Assembly: GCF_003967575.1 (NCBI RefSeq)
Contig: NZ_BIFT01000002.1
Span: 1,116,001 to 1,180,000 of the forward strand
DNA: 64,000 nucleotides
Origin: Dictyobacter alpinus
Lineage (GTDB): Bacteria; Chloroflexota; Ktedonobacteria; Ktedonobacterales; Ktedonobacteraceae
Reading direction: 5' to 3'
Shown: one piece after another, positions 52,008 through 61,481 of the stretch
Position numbering within the stretch: position 1 is the stretch's first letter
Layout: each line of letters begins with the position of its first letter
Made by a program: the position numbers and the translations under genes
Notes under the pieces: generated by a model
The model's input: only the letters and a program-made list of their open reading frames with translations
Database searches by the model: none
What the model was told of the DNA's origin: nothing

Positions 52008-52208
52008 ATGGCTTTTCGGACTCCGTATGTGCGTGGAGTGCTCCACCTTCAGGCCCTGGGCCTGACCAATCAGCAGATTGCACAACAGCTCTTCACTGGT
52101 CAGAACACCGTCAAGTGGCACCTGAAAAACCTGACTCTCAAGCTCGGCGTCCATACCAGGCTCCGAATCGTACACCAGGCTCAACGGCTCCATCTACTTC
52201 AGCCCTGA
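52008..52208 (+). CDS. LuxR-type HTH mini-protein
   Basis: A 66-residue protein that is essentially just a LuxR/GerE-type helix-turn-helix: LQALGLTNQQIAQQLFTGQN, then TVKWHLKNLTLKLGVHTRLR. No receiver or sensor domain. GGAGGG lies three to four bases before the ATG. Single-domain LuxR proteins can act as stand-alone regulators; the P450 gene 180 bp downstream on the same strand is a possible target, by position only. Confidence 0.7.
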   Translation: MAFRTPYVRGVLHLQALGLTNQQIAQQLFTGQNTVKWHLKNLTLKLGVHTRLRIVHQAQRLHLLQP

Positions 52209-52385
52209 AAACCCTTCCTTTGGAGGGTCTCACGCCTCAACTCACTTGCTAGAATAGTACAGGGGCCTGCGTAAACTGAGACGTTCTCGTAGAAGTGAAC
52301 GCTGTGAATGAGGAGAAAAGGGCAGGCTCCTACAAAAAACAGCAACCTTCCAGGAATGAATAGGAAGAGAGAAGAGGATACATAT

Positions 52386-53756
52386 ATGACACAAACGAAG
52401 GGTGTGAGCTTGAAAGAGGCGCCAGGTCCCCAGGATGGGGCCTTTGGTGGGCATATGCGCGAGCTACAAAAAGATAGCCTGGGCCTGTTTATGCGTATGT
52501 TCCGCGAGTATGGTGACATTGTGCGTTTTCGCGCGCTGGGAAATATCTATCTCTACATGATCTCGGATCCTGATGGGATTGACTACATGTTACGCCGCAA
52601 TAGCCAGAACTATGCACGGGCCACTGCGCATAAAACCTTTGAGTCGCTACTGGGAAATGACGGTCTGCTCACCATCGATGGACCATCCTGGCTGCGCCAG
52701 CGCCGCCTAGCGCAGCCCGCCTTCCACCGCCAGCGGATCGCCGCTCTGGCACCTATGATGACCCGTGCCGCAGACCAGACGGTCCAGCGTTGGCAAGAAT
52801 ACGAAAACAGGCAAGAAAGCTTCGAGCTTCTGCATGAGATGATGAGGATTACCCTCCAGATTGTCGCGGAGGCCCTGTTCAGCATCGATGTCACACAGGA
52901 TGCCGATCAGATTGGCGCCGCATTTGGGAGCACCCTTGGCTATCTCCAGCACAGCCTCTCTCATATTATGCCTCCACTCTTTGTACCCACCAGGCGGAAC
53001 CGTGAGTATCAGGAGGCACGCGGACAACTGAATCGCTTTGTCTATAAACTGATCGCGGAGCGGCGGAATTCGAACGAGGATAAGGGCGACCTGCTCTCCA
53101 TGTTCCTCCAGGCACGTGATGGTGATACTGACGAGGGCATGAGCGATAAGCAGCTCCACGACGAAATCATGACCATGTTGCTGGCTGGACACGAGACGAC
53201 AGCAACCACGCTTACCTGGGCCTGGTATCTGCTCTCACAAAATCCTGAGTCCGAACGGCGTATGCATGAAGAGATCGAGAGCACGCTCAGCGGACATACC
53301 CCTACCTTTGAAGACCTACCGAAGCTGGCCTACACGCGTATGATCATTGACGAGACCATGCGTCTCTATCCACCCACTACCGGTGTTCCCCGCACCTGTA
53401 TCGCAGATGACGAGATCTGTGGTTACCGTATTCCCGCTAAAGCCAATATGGTTGCCAGCTCATATGTTGTGCATCGCCATCCTGCGTACTGGGAGCATCC
53501 CGAGCAGTTTGACCCAGAGCGCTTTACCGCTGAACGCTCGGCAGGCCGACCACAATTTGCCTACTTCCCTTTCAGCGGTGGACCACGCCAATGTATCGGA
53601 AACAACTTCGCCCTGATGGAGGCCACGCTCATCCTGGCCACTATAGCCCAGCGCTACCGCGTATATCCTTTGCCCAATAGCCAGGTCATCGCCGAGCAAT
53701 TAGTGACTCTGCGCCCCAAAGGAGGTCTCTTCGTTCACATAGAACCACGCTCATGA
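52386..53756 (+). CDS. cytochrome P450
   Basis: A 456-residue haem monooxygenase. Hallmarks: oxygen-activation motif LLAGHETTATTLTW (near 265-278), ETMRLYPPT (ExxR), PERF block (QFDPERFTAERS), and haem loop FPFSGGPRQCIGNNFALMEA with ligand Cys403. It resembles CYP102/CYP4-like, fatty-acid type soluble P450s more than small actinobacterial ones. No ferredoxin or reductase is adjacent, so it must use partners encoded elsewhere. AGAGGA precedes the ATG at 52386 by seven bases; the longer reading is unsupported. Confidence 0.94.
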   Translation: MTQTKGVSLKEAPGPQDGAFGGHMRELQKDSLGLFMRMFREYGDIVRFRALGNIYLYMISDPDGIDYMLRRNSQNYARATAHKTFESLLGNDGLLTIDGPSWLRQRRLAQPAFHRQRIAALAPMMTRAADQTVQRWQEYENRQESFELLHEMMRITLQIVAEALFSIDVTQDADQIGAAFGSTLGYLQHSLSHIMPPLFVPTRRNREYQEARGQLNRFVYKLIAERRNSNEDKGDLLSMFLQARDGDTDEGMSDKQLHDEIMTMLLAGHETTATTLTWAWYLLSQNPESERRMHEEIESTLSGHTPTFEDLPKLAYTRMIIDETMRLYPPTTGVPRTCIADDEICGYRIPAKANMVASSYVVHRHPAYWEHPEQFDPERFTAERSAGRPQFAYFPFSGGPRQCIGNNFALMEATLILATIAQRYRVYPLPNSQVIAEQLVTLRPKGGLFVHIEPRS

Positions 53757-53844
53757 CGCCTTTTATGCTAAATGTGCCAAATGTGTTGGGGACTCCGGGG
53801 CTTGTCTGCTTGCGGTCGTGCTTCATATTTGGTGAGAAAAGTGC

Positions 53845-53886
53845 CAGCAGGAGGAAAACATCAGGTGTTCCTCCTGCTGTTCTATT
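53845..53886 (+). terminator. intrinsic terminator of the P450 gene
   Basis: CAGCAGGAGGAA/TTCCTCCTGCTG perfect stem with an 11-base loop, then TTCTATT. Confidence 0.8.
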
Positions 53887-53969
53887 AAAGTTCCTGATGG
53901 ATAAACGCTACTTATATCACACATTGTATCCAACTATCACAAAAACACTGACAGGCCAGGTGGGTCAGC

Positions 53970-55553
53970 CTACAATAAAGATGAACCATTGGGATCTACT
54001 ACTACCTCCAGCACTGATGGCGTATTCCCTTGAAGGAGGTGTTGGATGGTTGGCGCCAGTTCCTCAGGCCGGGTGATCCTTTGGGCATGACAGCCAAAGC
54101 CTTCGGCCAGTTTGATGATATCGAGATCTGGTAGGTCCAGACCAGGGATCTGTTCGCCAACTTTTTCAAATTGGGCAAAGGCTTTCAGGATCGCATAGGT
54201 GTTGTTGCGCAGGATCACAAAGAGCACAGGTAACTTCAACTGGGCCGCTGTCCATAAGGACTGGATCGAGTACATGCTTGATCCATCTCCTAGCACGGCA
54301 ACCACTGGCCTCTGAGGCAGAGCCAGCTTTACCCCTATCGCCGCTGGCATAGCGAAACCAAGTCCACCACTACCGGTCAAATAGAAACTTCCTGGCTGTG
54401 TGGCCTGGATATACTTACGCAAAATACCAGCGGTGGAGGGAGATTCATCGAGCACTACGACATCCTCTGGCAATACCTGACTGAGCGTATGCATCACAAA
54501 GGCTGGCGGGATAGGTGTCTGGGCCACTGGTATCTTTGGTTGCGGGCGCACCGCTGGCTTGACGTGCTCGGAGGCGGAGAGCAGCGGCAACAATTGCTCA
54601 ATAGTTAGAGCAATATTGCCCACCAGACTCCAGCCAACCTGGATACGAGCGGCTTCATCAGGATCATTGCTGATATGGATTACTTTTGTACCCTCCTTGA
54701 TGATGGCACCGGGCACATATGGATAATAGTGAAAGACAGGTGCACCCACGACCAGCACGGTATCATAGTCAGCCAGTTTATCACTGACCATCTTAGTCAC
54801 CGGTGGTAGATCACCCTGGAAGAAAGGATGGTTATCAGGAAAACCAACCCTTGGCGACAGCGGAGCCCGCCAGACAGCCGCATGGGTACGTTCAGCTAAG
54901 GCGATCAGCGCTTCCCAGGCATTATCTCGATCAGCCTCGGCACCTACTACCAGCGCTAACTTCTGACTATCCTGTAATTGCTTCGCCACCGCTTGCAGGT
55001 CCGCCGGATCCGGAGCAGTACGCAGACTGACCTCGCGCACGGCAAGCGGCTCAACCTCAACATCCCAATCATCCATGGGGATAGAGAGGAACACGGGTCC
55101 GCGTGGCTGCTGGCAGGCAATATAATACGCACGCGCAATCGCGGCCGGCACATCCTGTGCACGTGCTGGCTCATAACTCCACTTCACATATGGCTTTGGT
55201 AGTTCGGTAGCTTCACGGGCAAAAAGTAACGGCTCCAATGCCATCATCGGGCGCACCTGTTGTCCCGCCGTAATCACTAGTGGGGTATGCTGACAAAAAG
55301 CGGTCACAATACTTCCCATAGCATTACCCACACCGGGCGCGGTATGTAGATTAACGAATGCCGCCTGCCCGCTAGCCTGAGCATATCCATCCGCCATCGC
55401 GACCACAGAGGCTTCCTGTAATCCCAACACATAGCGAAAATCCTGTGGATAATCGCGCAAAAATGGCAGTTCAGTCGAACCAGGATTGCCAAAAATAGTC
55501 GTCATTCCTAGCGAACGCAGCAGACGAAAAGTTTCCTCTCGCACTGTAGCCAT
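53970..55553 (-). CDS. ThDP-dependent decarboxylase (benzoylformate decarboxylase-like)
   Basis: A 527-residue thiamine-diphosphate enzyme. FGNPGSTELPFLRDYP near the N-terminus is the mark of benzoylformate decarboxylases (2-oxo acid to aldehyde), with the catalytic Glu in LGLQEASVVAMADGYAQ, His-containing HTAPGVGNAMG, and the ThDP site AVLGDGSSMYSIQSLW...RNNTYAILKAF. It could act on aromatic or branched 2-oxo acids. The ATG at 53553+2000 (55553) follows AAAGGA by six bases. No mandelate-pathway genes lie beside it. Confidence 0.88.
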   Translation of the reverse strand: MATVREETFRLLRSLGMTTIFGNPGSTELPFLRDYPQDFRYVLGLQEASVVAMADGYAQASGQAAFVNLHTAPGVGNAMGSIVTAFCQHTPLVITAGQQVRPMMALEPLLFAREATELPKPYVKWSYEPARAQDVPAAIARAYYIACQQPRGPVFLSIPMDDWDVEVEPLAVREVSLRTAPDPADLQAVAKQLQDSQKLALVVGAEADRDNAWEALIALAERTHAAVWRAPLSPRVGFPDNHPFFQGDLPPVTKMVSDKLADYDTVLVVGAPVFHYYPYVPGAIIKEGTKVIHISNDPDEAARIQVGWSLVGNIALTIEQLLPLLSASEHVKPAVRPQPKIPVAQTPIPPAFVMHTLSQVLPEDVVVLDESPSTAGILRKYIQATQPGSFYLTGSGGLGFAMPAAIGVKLALPQRPVVAVLGDGSSMYSIQSLWTAAQLKLPVLFVILRNNTYAILKAFAQFEKVGEQIPGLDLPDLDIIKLAEGFGCHAQRITRPEELAPTIQHLLQGNTPSVLEVVVDPNGSSLL

Positions 55554-55847
55554 GATTTTTCCTTTCTCACTCAAAAAAGCAACATTGCCTATTATATATA
55601 TACTACTTACCTGTACTCACATGCTAGCCCAGAAGATCCACACTCATCCATGGCTGATATCAGCGGGCATTGCGCTCTAAGTTGAGATTCTGCTGCCCGA
55701 TCAATTTACATATGTTAATATATAACCAGAAAAGCAACATATGACATTCTATCCTTCGACGATAGTTGCATTGGATTCAATAAACACTGGATCTCAGCAA
55801 AGATAATCCGCAAAGTTGGCGTTTTCTCATACAGGAGGGAGTTGATA
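55554..55847. other. divergent promoter region
   Basis: 294 bp between the decarboxylase and the amino-sugar operon, AT-rich. No specific operator was identified. Confidence 0.3.
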
Positions 55848-57146
55848 ATGGCTCGTATCAAGCTAGCTTATATTGGTGGTGGTAGTACGCGTGGGGCTGG
55901 AACAATGGCTTCATTTATTCATCAGGGCGAAAATTTTGATGGATCTGAAGTCGTGCTGATTGATCTTAATGCAGAACGGCTACAGATTGTCCAAAAGATA
56001 GCCCAGAAGATGGCTCGTGCCAGGGGATTGGATATCACGGTTACAGCCACCACAGATCGGCGCGCGGGACTCCAGGGCTGTAATGCGGTCCTCACCAGTT
56101 ATCGGCCTGGGGGCTTTGAGGCCCGGTATCTGGATGAAAGTATCCCTTTAAAACATGGCGTCATCGGCCAGGAAACTCAGGGACCAGGCGGCTTTTTTAT
56201 GGCGCTGCGCAGCATCCATGTCATGAAGGATATTATCCAGGACATGGAAGAGATCTGTCCCCATGCGATCCTGTTCAACTATACCAATCCCATCAATCTT
56301 GTCTCCGAGGCAATAACACATCATACACAGATCGAAACATATTCATTCTGTGAGGGTCCAATCATGTTTAATGACCGCTATGCACGCCTGGCGGGAATAG
56401 AACCAGCCGAATTGGACGCGGTCTCCATCGGTTTAAACCATGGCTCATGGTCGATTCGCCATCAGTATAAAGGACAGGATTTCATGCCCCTGTTGCAAGC
56501 AGCCTATGAGCGCATGCGCGCGGATAATAGCGTTCCCTACCAGACGCTACGTATGCTTGAACTGGCGTGCACCATGGATTCCTTACCCAACAATTATTTC
56601 CAGTATTATTATTATAAAGACGAAATTCTGGCAGAACTGCAACAGAAACCCACCACGCGTTCACAGGATATCATGGCCAATGTCGACGATTATTGGCAAC
56701 ACTATCGCGAACAAGCCGAGAGCGCTGTGCCTGAACTGGATCCTGAACGTTCACGTGGCGGCATCCATGAATTGGAACTGGCCATTGATGTGATGGATGC
56801 CATCTACAATGATCGCAAGGAGATCTGGTATGTCAATATGCCCAATCGGGGAGCACTCGCAGATTTTCCTGATGATCTGGTGGTGGAGATGCCTGGTTTT
56901 GTGGATCGTAGCGGCATTACACCTTTGGTCCAGGGACATCTCCCTCGACAGGTGCGTGGCCTGGTCAAGATGCTAGGTGAATATCAGGCACTGGCAGCCG
57001 AGGCGGCCTGGACAGGGAATCGCAAACAGGCCATTCAGGCACTGGCCAGCAATCCGCTGGTCCATTCCTTGCATAAAGCTGAAACTATTTATGATGAGAT
57101 GGCGGCCGCGCTCCAGGAACATCTACCAGCACGCCTGCTGAAATAA
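55848..57146 (+). CDS. GH4 family glycosidase (6-phospho-beta-glucosidase-like)
   Basis: A 432-residue NAD+- and metal-dependent glycosidase of family 4. The N-terminal Rossmann loop is LAYIGGGSTRGAG; further marks are TQGPGGFFMALRSI, FNYTNPINLVSEAI, metal ligands Cys168 (SFCEGP) and His198 (SIGLNHGSW). It would hydrolyse a beta- or alpha-linked sugar, probably phosphorylated, in the cytoplasm. With NagB and a BadF-type kinase downstream, an amino-sugar glycoside is a plausible substrate. The ATG at 55848 follows AGGAGGGAG by six bases. Confidence 0.85.
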   Translation: MARIKLAYIGGGSTRGAGTMASFIHQGENFDGSEVVLIDLNAERLQIVQKIAQKMARARGLDITVTATTDRRAGLQGCNAVLTSYRPGGFEARYLDESIPLKHGVIGQETQGPGGFFMALRSIHVMKDIIQDMEEICPHAILFNYTNPINLVSEAITHHTQIETYSFCEGPIMFNDRYARLAGIEPAELDAVSIGLNHGSWSIRHQYKGQDFMPLLQAAYERMRADNSVPYQTLRMLELACTMDSLPNNYFQYYYYKDEILAELQQKPTTRSQDIMANVDDYWQHYREQAESAVPELDPERSRGGIHELELAIDVMDAIYNDRKEIWYVNMPNRGALADFPDDLVVEMPGFVDRSGITPLVQGHLPRQVRGLVKMLGEYQALAAEAAWTGNRKQAIQALASNPLVHSLHKAETIYDEMAAALQEHLPARLLK

Positions 57147-57162
57147 AGGAAAAGATACAACT

Positions 57163-57897
57163 ATGCATATCGTTGTGACAAAAGATCATACCACGATGAG
57201 CCAGAAGGCTGCCAGATTGATCGCTGATCTCATCCAGCAGCAGCCCACGGCTGCATTGGTGGTAGCGACCGGCAACACACCATTACAAGCCTATCAGGAA
57301 CTGGCTTCACTGGTACAGCAGGAACACATAAATGTATCCTCTCTTCAACCTTTTCAATTAGATGAATATGTGGGAGTGGCCGCAGATGATCCCCGTTCTC
57401 TGTATGGATGGAGCAAACGAGCATTCCTTGATCCCCTTCAGCTACCTGCGGCAAGTATCACACGTCTACGCGGTGACCTCGACGATACAGCCGCCGCCTG
57501 TCGAGATTATGACCGGGCGGTTCACGCCGCCGGAGGCTTTGAGCTGGCTATACTGGGGCTAGGACCAAATGGGCATCTGGGCTTTAATGAGCCACCAACC
57601 CGAAGTATCGATCCTACACGCCAGGTTACATTGACACCCGCCTCGCTAGCCAGTAACGCAGCTTATTGGGGCGAGCAAACAGTACCTGAACAGGCCTTGA
57701 CCTGTGGCATGAACCATCTTCTTGCGGCCCGTCACATATTCCTACTGGTCTCAGGCGCACATAAACGCGAGATTCTCTGGCAGACCGTCAAAGGACCAGT
57801 CACAGAGGAGATCCCATCATCCTATCTACAACAAATAGCCAATATAACCATTATCGCCGATCATGATGCCTGGCCCAACGAGGACGAAATCCCATAA
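57163..57897 (+). CDS. nagB: glucosamine-6-phosphate deaminase
   Basis: A 244-residue enzyme turning glucosamine 6-phosphate into fructose 6-phosphate and ammonia. Motifs: ATGNTPLQAYQ, FQLDEYVGV (catalytic Asp), FELAILGLGPNGHLGFNEPP (active-site Asp/His region, with the family's G-x-G-x-x-G-H-I/L-G-F-N-E). It starts 16 bp after the GH4 stop, so it is in one operon. Length is usual for the Gram-positive type. Confidence 0.94.
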   Translation: MHIVVTKDHTTMSQKAARLIADLIQQQPTAALVVATGNTPLQAYQELASLVQQEHINVSSLQPFQLDEYVGVAADDPRSLYGWSKRAFLDPLQLPAASITRLRGDLDDTAAACRDYDRAVHAAGGFELAILGLGPNGHLGFNEPPTRSIDPTRQVTLTPASLASNAAYWGEQTVPEQALTCGMNHLLAARHIFLLVSGAHKREILWQTVKGPVTEEIPSSYLQQIANITIIADHDAWPNEDEIP

Positions 57898-58005
57898 ACA
57901 ACTTTTCCTGTACGAACATTTTGCGTGGACAACGACTCAAAACACAAGCGAGCTGTCAGCAATAGAACAGACCACATGCTATTAGCGGAGAGAGGATGCA
58001 TATCT

Positions 58006-59028
58006 ATGCCTTATATTCTGGGTGTCGATGGTGGCAATACCAAAACCATTGCGCTGATCGCCACGCTGGATGGCCGTATCATAGGGTCCGGCCGGAGTGG
58101 CTGTGGTGATATCTATCATAGCTTTAGCACCTCTACACGTAGTGCAACCGCGGTCACTACGGCCATCAACAATATCACGGATGCCGTCACACAGGCCCTA
58201 CAGCATGCACAGATCACGCTAGATCAAGTGCTCACGTCAGTTTTTAATCTGGCGGGCGCTGATTGGCCAGAGGATTTTGCCCTGCTACAAGCCGCGATGC
58301 AAGAGCGTCATTTTGGTCAGACGATTGTTATCCAGAACGACGCCCTGGGCATCCTGCATGCAGGCTCAATTGAGAATATTGGAGTCTCAGTGGTCTGCGG
58401 CACTGGTTGTACCACCGGTGCGCGCGGACCCGGTGGACGAGTCTGGCATGCCAGTTTCTGGCAAGGTACGCAAGGTAGCGTCGATCTCAGCAAGAATGTG
58501 CTCAATACCGTAGTTCGTGCTGAACTTGGTCTGGAAGAGCCAACCATCCTGACAAACCGTGTCTTGAACTACTTTGGTCTGGATACGGTTGAGGATGTTT
58601 TACATACCCTGACCAGACGCGAAAAACATACGTCAAATATACCGCGTATCGACGGACTGACCCCCATTCTTCTCGATGAAGCGGACGCAGGAGATACGGT
58701 GGCCCGCCGCATTATCCAACAACATGGCTGGTCATTAGGTGATTATGCAATCGTTGCGGCCCGCCGTGTAGCCATCACACAGAGGCCATTTCCACTGATC
58801 CTGGCCGGTGGAGTCTTTCGTCACACGTCATCACAGCTAGTAGACACCATTGTCGAACGCGTCCGCCAGGTAGCGCCCAACGCTCAACCTGCACGAGCGC
58901 AATTCGAACCCATTATTGGTGTCCTCTTTAGCGCCCTGGAACTGAGTGGCATCCCAATTACCGAGACAGTGCGCACCCAACTCATCGCCACTCAGCCCAA
59001 TGCCACACTCTTTGATACACGAGGCTAA
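58006..59028 (+). CDS. BadF/BadG-type sugar kinase (GlcNAc kinase-like)
   Basis: A 340-residue ASKHA-fold kinase. Phosphate loops: ILGVDGGNTKTIALIATLDG and VVCGTGCTTGARGPGG; the adenosine part is LILAGGVFRHTSSQLV. In this place it most likely phosphorylates N-acetylglucosamine or glucosamine, feeding NagB. The ATG at 58006 follows AGAGGA; an upstream in-frame GTG is less likely. Third gene of the operon, 108 bp after nagB. A nagA deacetylase is missing from the cluster. Confidence 0.88.
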   Translation: MPYILGVDGGNTKTIALIATLDGRIIGSGRSGCGDIYHSFSTSTRSATAVTTAINNITDAVTQALQHAQITLDQVLTSVFNLAGADWPEDFALLQAAMQERHFGQTIVIQNDALGILHAGSIENIGVSVVCGTGCTTGARGPGGRVWHASFWQGTQGSVDLSKNVLNTVVRAELGLEEPTILTNRVLNYFGLDTVEDVLHTLTRREKHTSNIPRIDGLTPILLDEADAGDTVARRIIQQHGWSLGDYAIVAARRVAITQRPFPLILAGGVFRHTSSQLVDTIVERVRQVAPNAQPARAQFEPIIGVLFSALELSGIPITETVRTQLIATQPNATLFDTRG

Positions 59029-59055
59029 TCCATCCCAGTTATGGACACGTGATAG

Positions 59056-59676
59056 CTATCTCTTGAGGCTAAAGAGTGCCACTAAGCCAAAGATGATAAT
59101 GGCAATGCCTGAGATCCGATTAATCCAGAGCATCCATTGTGAAGTAAATCTGTCTCGTATCAAGCTGACACCACTGATTAGCAGAAGCCACCAGAAGGTC
59201 GAGCCAAGAAAAACACCGATGACAACCAGGAGAGCAGTCATAATACTGTTTTGCGTGCTACCCACTCCCAATCCAGCGAAAATGGCGGCGAACGAGAGAA
59301 TTGTGAGTGGATTCGTCAGGGTAAGTAAAAAGGTAGAGAGGTAGGCTCCCACGAAACTCGGCGTTCCCGTCGCTGTCGCAGCCTTCTCAGCAGGCTTTGT
59401 CAAAACTGTTTTGCCGCCGAGATAGATCAAGAAGAGACCGCCCACAATCCGAATCCAGGTCTGCTGGTTGATGAGGAACGTGGCAATGACAGTTAAGCTA
59501 AAACCAGCAATCATGCCATAGAGACCATCGGCGCTCGCCACGCCGAGTCCAGAAATCAAACCATAGCGCAGACCCCTTTGTAGTGTGCGCTGGATGCATA
59601 AGATACTCATTGGGCCTACCACGGCCGCCACTGAAAGACCTATGAATAAACCTCTGAGAAAAAAACTGGTGTCCAT
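59056..59676 (-). CDS. LysE/RhtB family amino-acid exporter
   Basis: A 206-residue six-span exporter. The start is typical: FIGLSVAAVVGPMSILCIQRTLQRG with G-P-x-x-x-x-x-x-x-x-x-x-x-R-G, then GVASADGLYG and GGLFLIYLGGKTVL. Members excrete lysine, threonine, leucine or similar. The ATG at 59676 lies 11 bases after GAGGAG. It diverges from a MocR regulator, and its own leader carries a terminator hairpin (59718-59756) behind a structured region, so premature termination probably controls it. Confidence 0.9.
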   Translation of the reverse strand: MDTSFFLRGLFIGLSVAAVVGPMSILCIQRTLQRGLRYGLISGLGVASADGLYGMIAGFSLTVIATFLINQQTWIRIVGGLFLIYLGGKTVLTKPAEKAATATGTPSFVGAYLSTFLLTLTNPLTILSFAAIFAGLGVGSTQNSIMTALLVVIGVFLGSTFWWLLLISGVSLIRDRFTSQWMLWINRISGIAIIIFGLVALFSLKR

Positions 59677-59717
59677 AGCCTTTTCCACTCCTCATAAAAC
59701 CATACGTGCCCTGACGC

Positions 59718-59756
59718 AAAAAAAAGTCGCCAGACCTTTCATAAAAGGTCTGGCGA
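59718..59756 (-). terminator. terminator/attenuator in the lysE leader
   Basis: Perfect 13-bp stem TCGCCAGACCTTT/AAAGGTCTGGCGA with a 4-base loop, followed on the minus strand by eight T residues, about 40 bp upstream of the lysE start codon. Being ahead of the gene, it should act as an attenuator. Confidence 0.85.
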
Positions 59757-59781
59757 TAAGAGCGTCTACTACTTTTTTGTC

Positions 59782-59897
59782 AGGGAGTTAAGAGCATGCG
59801 CGCTAGACCAGACCTCCGCTCGGGCTGGTTTCCTTGTTGCTGCGCGCCAATGGTAATGCTCTGTGAGCGTAAACTATTGTGATCCATCAAACTCCCT
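59782..59897 (-). promoter_or_regulatory. structured leader (candidate riboswitch) of lysE
   Basis: Nested helices: AGGGAGTT/AACTCCCT (59782-59789/59890-59897), AGAGCAT/ATGCTCT (59791-59797/59856-59862), GCGCGC/GCGCGC (59798-59803/59842-59847) and ACCAG/CTGGT (59807-59811/59825-59829). A minus-strand promoter TTGCAG-N18-TACACT (59938-59967) would start RNA just before it. The terminator follows 25 nt later. I could not match it to a known riboswitch or T-box consensus. Confidence 0.55.
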
Positions 59898-60051
59898 ATG
59901 CTTCGTGCGGTTCAAAGATCCCGACGAATTAAAAAGCAGTGTAGCATATAGCGGAGCTTTTCTGCAAGCACCCTTTTTACCATGATGAAATTTATGTGCT
60001 TCCTGGTATATACTGTAAACAGCATCTGGTCAGTTTGAAAGGACCAATTCT

Positions 60052-61479
60052 ATGCCCAAAAAACAGGCCACATTTTCACCTGACGTGTTGATTACACTTG
60101 AACGTGGCTCAGGCCAATCCCTCACGCAACAGATCATCACCAGTCTGCGAACATCGATTCAGACTGGCACATTAGCCGCTGAATCCTGCTTGCCGGCCTC
60201 CCGTCTGTTAGCTCACGATCTGGCTGTCTCGCGCAATGTCATCGTGGAGGCATACGAGCAACTGATCGCGGAAGGTTATCTAACCAGTCGACCACGCTCC
60301 GGCACCAGGGTCGCAATACTGGCTAAACATGATCCGGCAACAAACTCCGATACATCAGAGTTACCAATCTCTATGCACTATGATTTTCGTCCTGGCATAC
60401 CAGATACCAGGCTGTTTCCGCGTACTGCCTGGGGGGCAGCGATGCGACAGGTGTTACAGACAACGCCTGCTAGCCTGCTCGACTATGGAGATCCACGCGG
60501 TGCGCTAGAGGCACGCCATGAAATCGCGGCATATTTACGCCGGGCGCGTGGCACCATTACAGATCCAGCCCATCTACTCCTTACAACTGGGTTTGCTCAG
60601 GGATTAAGCTTGCTGTGTCAGGTCTTAAAAGCTCGCGGTCTGACCAGGCTGGCAATGGAAGAGCCAACCCATAGTGGGCAACGCGCCTTAATTCGTCAGG
60701 CCGGTCTGGAAGTAATAGGGATTCCTGTGGATGCCGAGGGAATACAGGTAGATGCATTGATGCAGTCAAATGCACAGGCCGTATTGATCACACCCGCGCA
60801 CCAATTTCCGCTAGGTGTGGTGCTCTCACCCGCGCGCCGACAGGCATTATTGCACTGGGCCCGTACACACGATGCCTTTATTATTGAAGATGATTATGAT
60901 GCTGAATATCGCTATGATCGCGCTCCGGTTGGAGCCTTGCAAGGTCTGGATGTAGACCATGTTATCTATGGCGGTTCCGTGAGTAAAATGCTCGCGCCCG
61001 CTCTACGTATCGGTTGGCTCATCGTGCCTGATCGGCTCCTTCCTCAGATGATCGAGGCCAAACGCTACACAGACCTGAGCTCGTCGGTACTGGACCAGCT
61101 GACATTTTCACTGATATTGGCAGACGGACAGCTCGACCGGCATTTACGTCGTGTGCGACAAATCTATCGCAATCGACGTGATATTCTGGTAACATCTGTC
61201 ATCGAACATATTCCAGGCGCAGCAATTCAAGGGATCGCGGCTGGGCTGCATGTCGTGGTGACGCTACCAGATGCAATCAGTGAAGAAAAAATTATTGCGC
61301 AAGCGAGTTCCAGCAGTATTGGGCTCTATGGTTTGCACAGTTATTGCCAGCCAGCCCCCTCTGCTCCAGCGGCACTTGTGATGGGATACGCAGCCTTGTC
61401 TGAAGTCGCCATCAAAACCAGTCTAAAACAATTAGGCCAGCTTCTACAAGAAGTCCCTGCTATAAAAGAAAGAAGGTAA
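60052..61479 (+). CDS. MocR-family regulator (GntR HTH fused to aminotransferase)
   Basis: A 475-residue transcription regulator. The GntR winged helix is at about 20-85 (LPASRLLAHDLAVSRNVIVE, then AYEQLIAEGYLTSRPRSGTR). Residues about 105-465 are a class-I aminotransferase fold with PLP Lys in VIYGGSVSKMLAPALRIGW and the Asp/Tyr around EDDYDAEYRYD. MocR proteins bind PLP or amino-acid aldimines and control vitamin B6 or amino-acid genes. Divergent from lysE, which it may regulate. AAAGGA precedes the ATG by eight bases. Confidence 0.93.
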   Translation: MPKKQATFSPDVLITLERGSGQSLTQQIITSLRTSIQTGTLAAESCLPASRLLAHDLAVSRNVIVEAYEQLIAEGYLTSRPRSGTRVAILAKHDPATNSDTSELPISMHYDFRPGIPDTRLFPRTAWGAAMRQVLQTTPASLLDYGDPRGALEARHEIAAYLRRARGTITDPAHLLLTTGFAQGLSLLCQVLKARGLTRLAMEEPTHSGQRALIRQAGLEVIGIPVDAEGIQVDALMQSNAQAVLITPAHQFPLGVVLSPARRQALLHWARTHDAFIIEDDYDAEYRYDRAPVGALQGLDVDHVIYGGSVSKMLAPALRIGWLIVPDRLLPQMIEAKRYTDLSSSVLDQLTFSLILADGQLDRHLRRVRQIYRNRRDILVTSVIEHIPGAAIQGIAAGLHVVVTLPDAISEEKIIAQASSSSIGLYGLHSYCQPAPSAPAALVMGYAALSEVAIKTSLKQLGQLLQEVPAIKERR

Positions 61480-61481
61480 AA

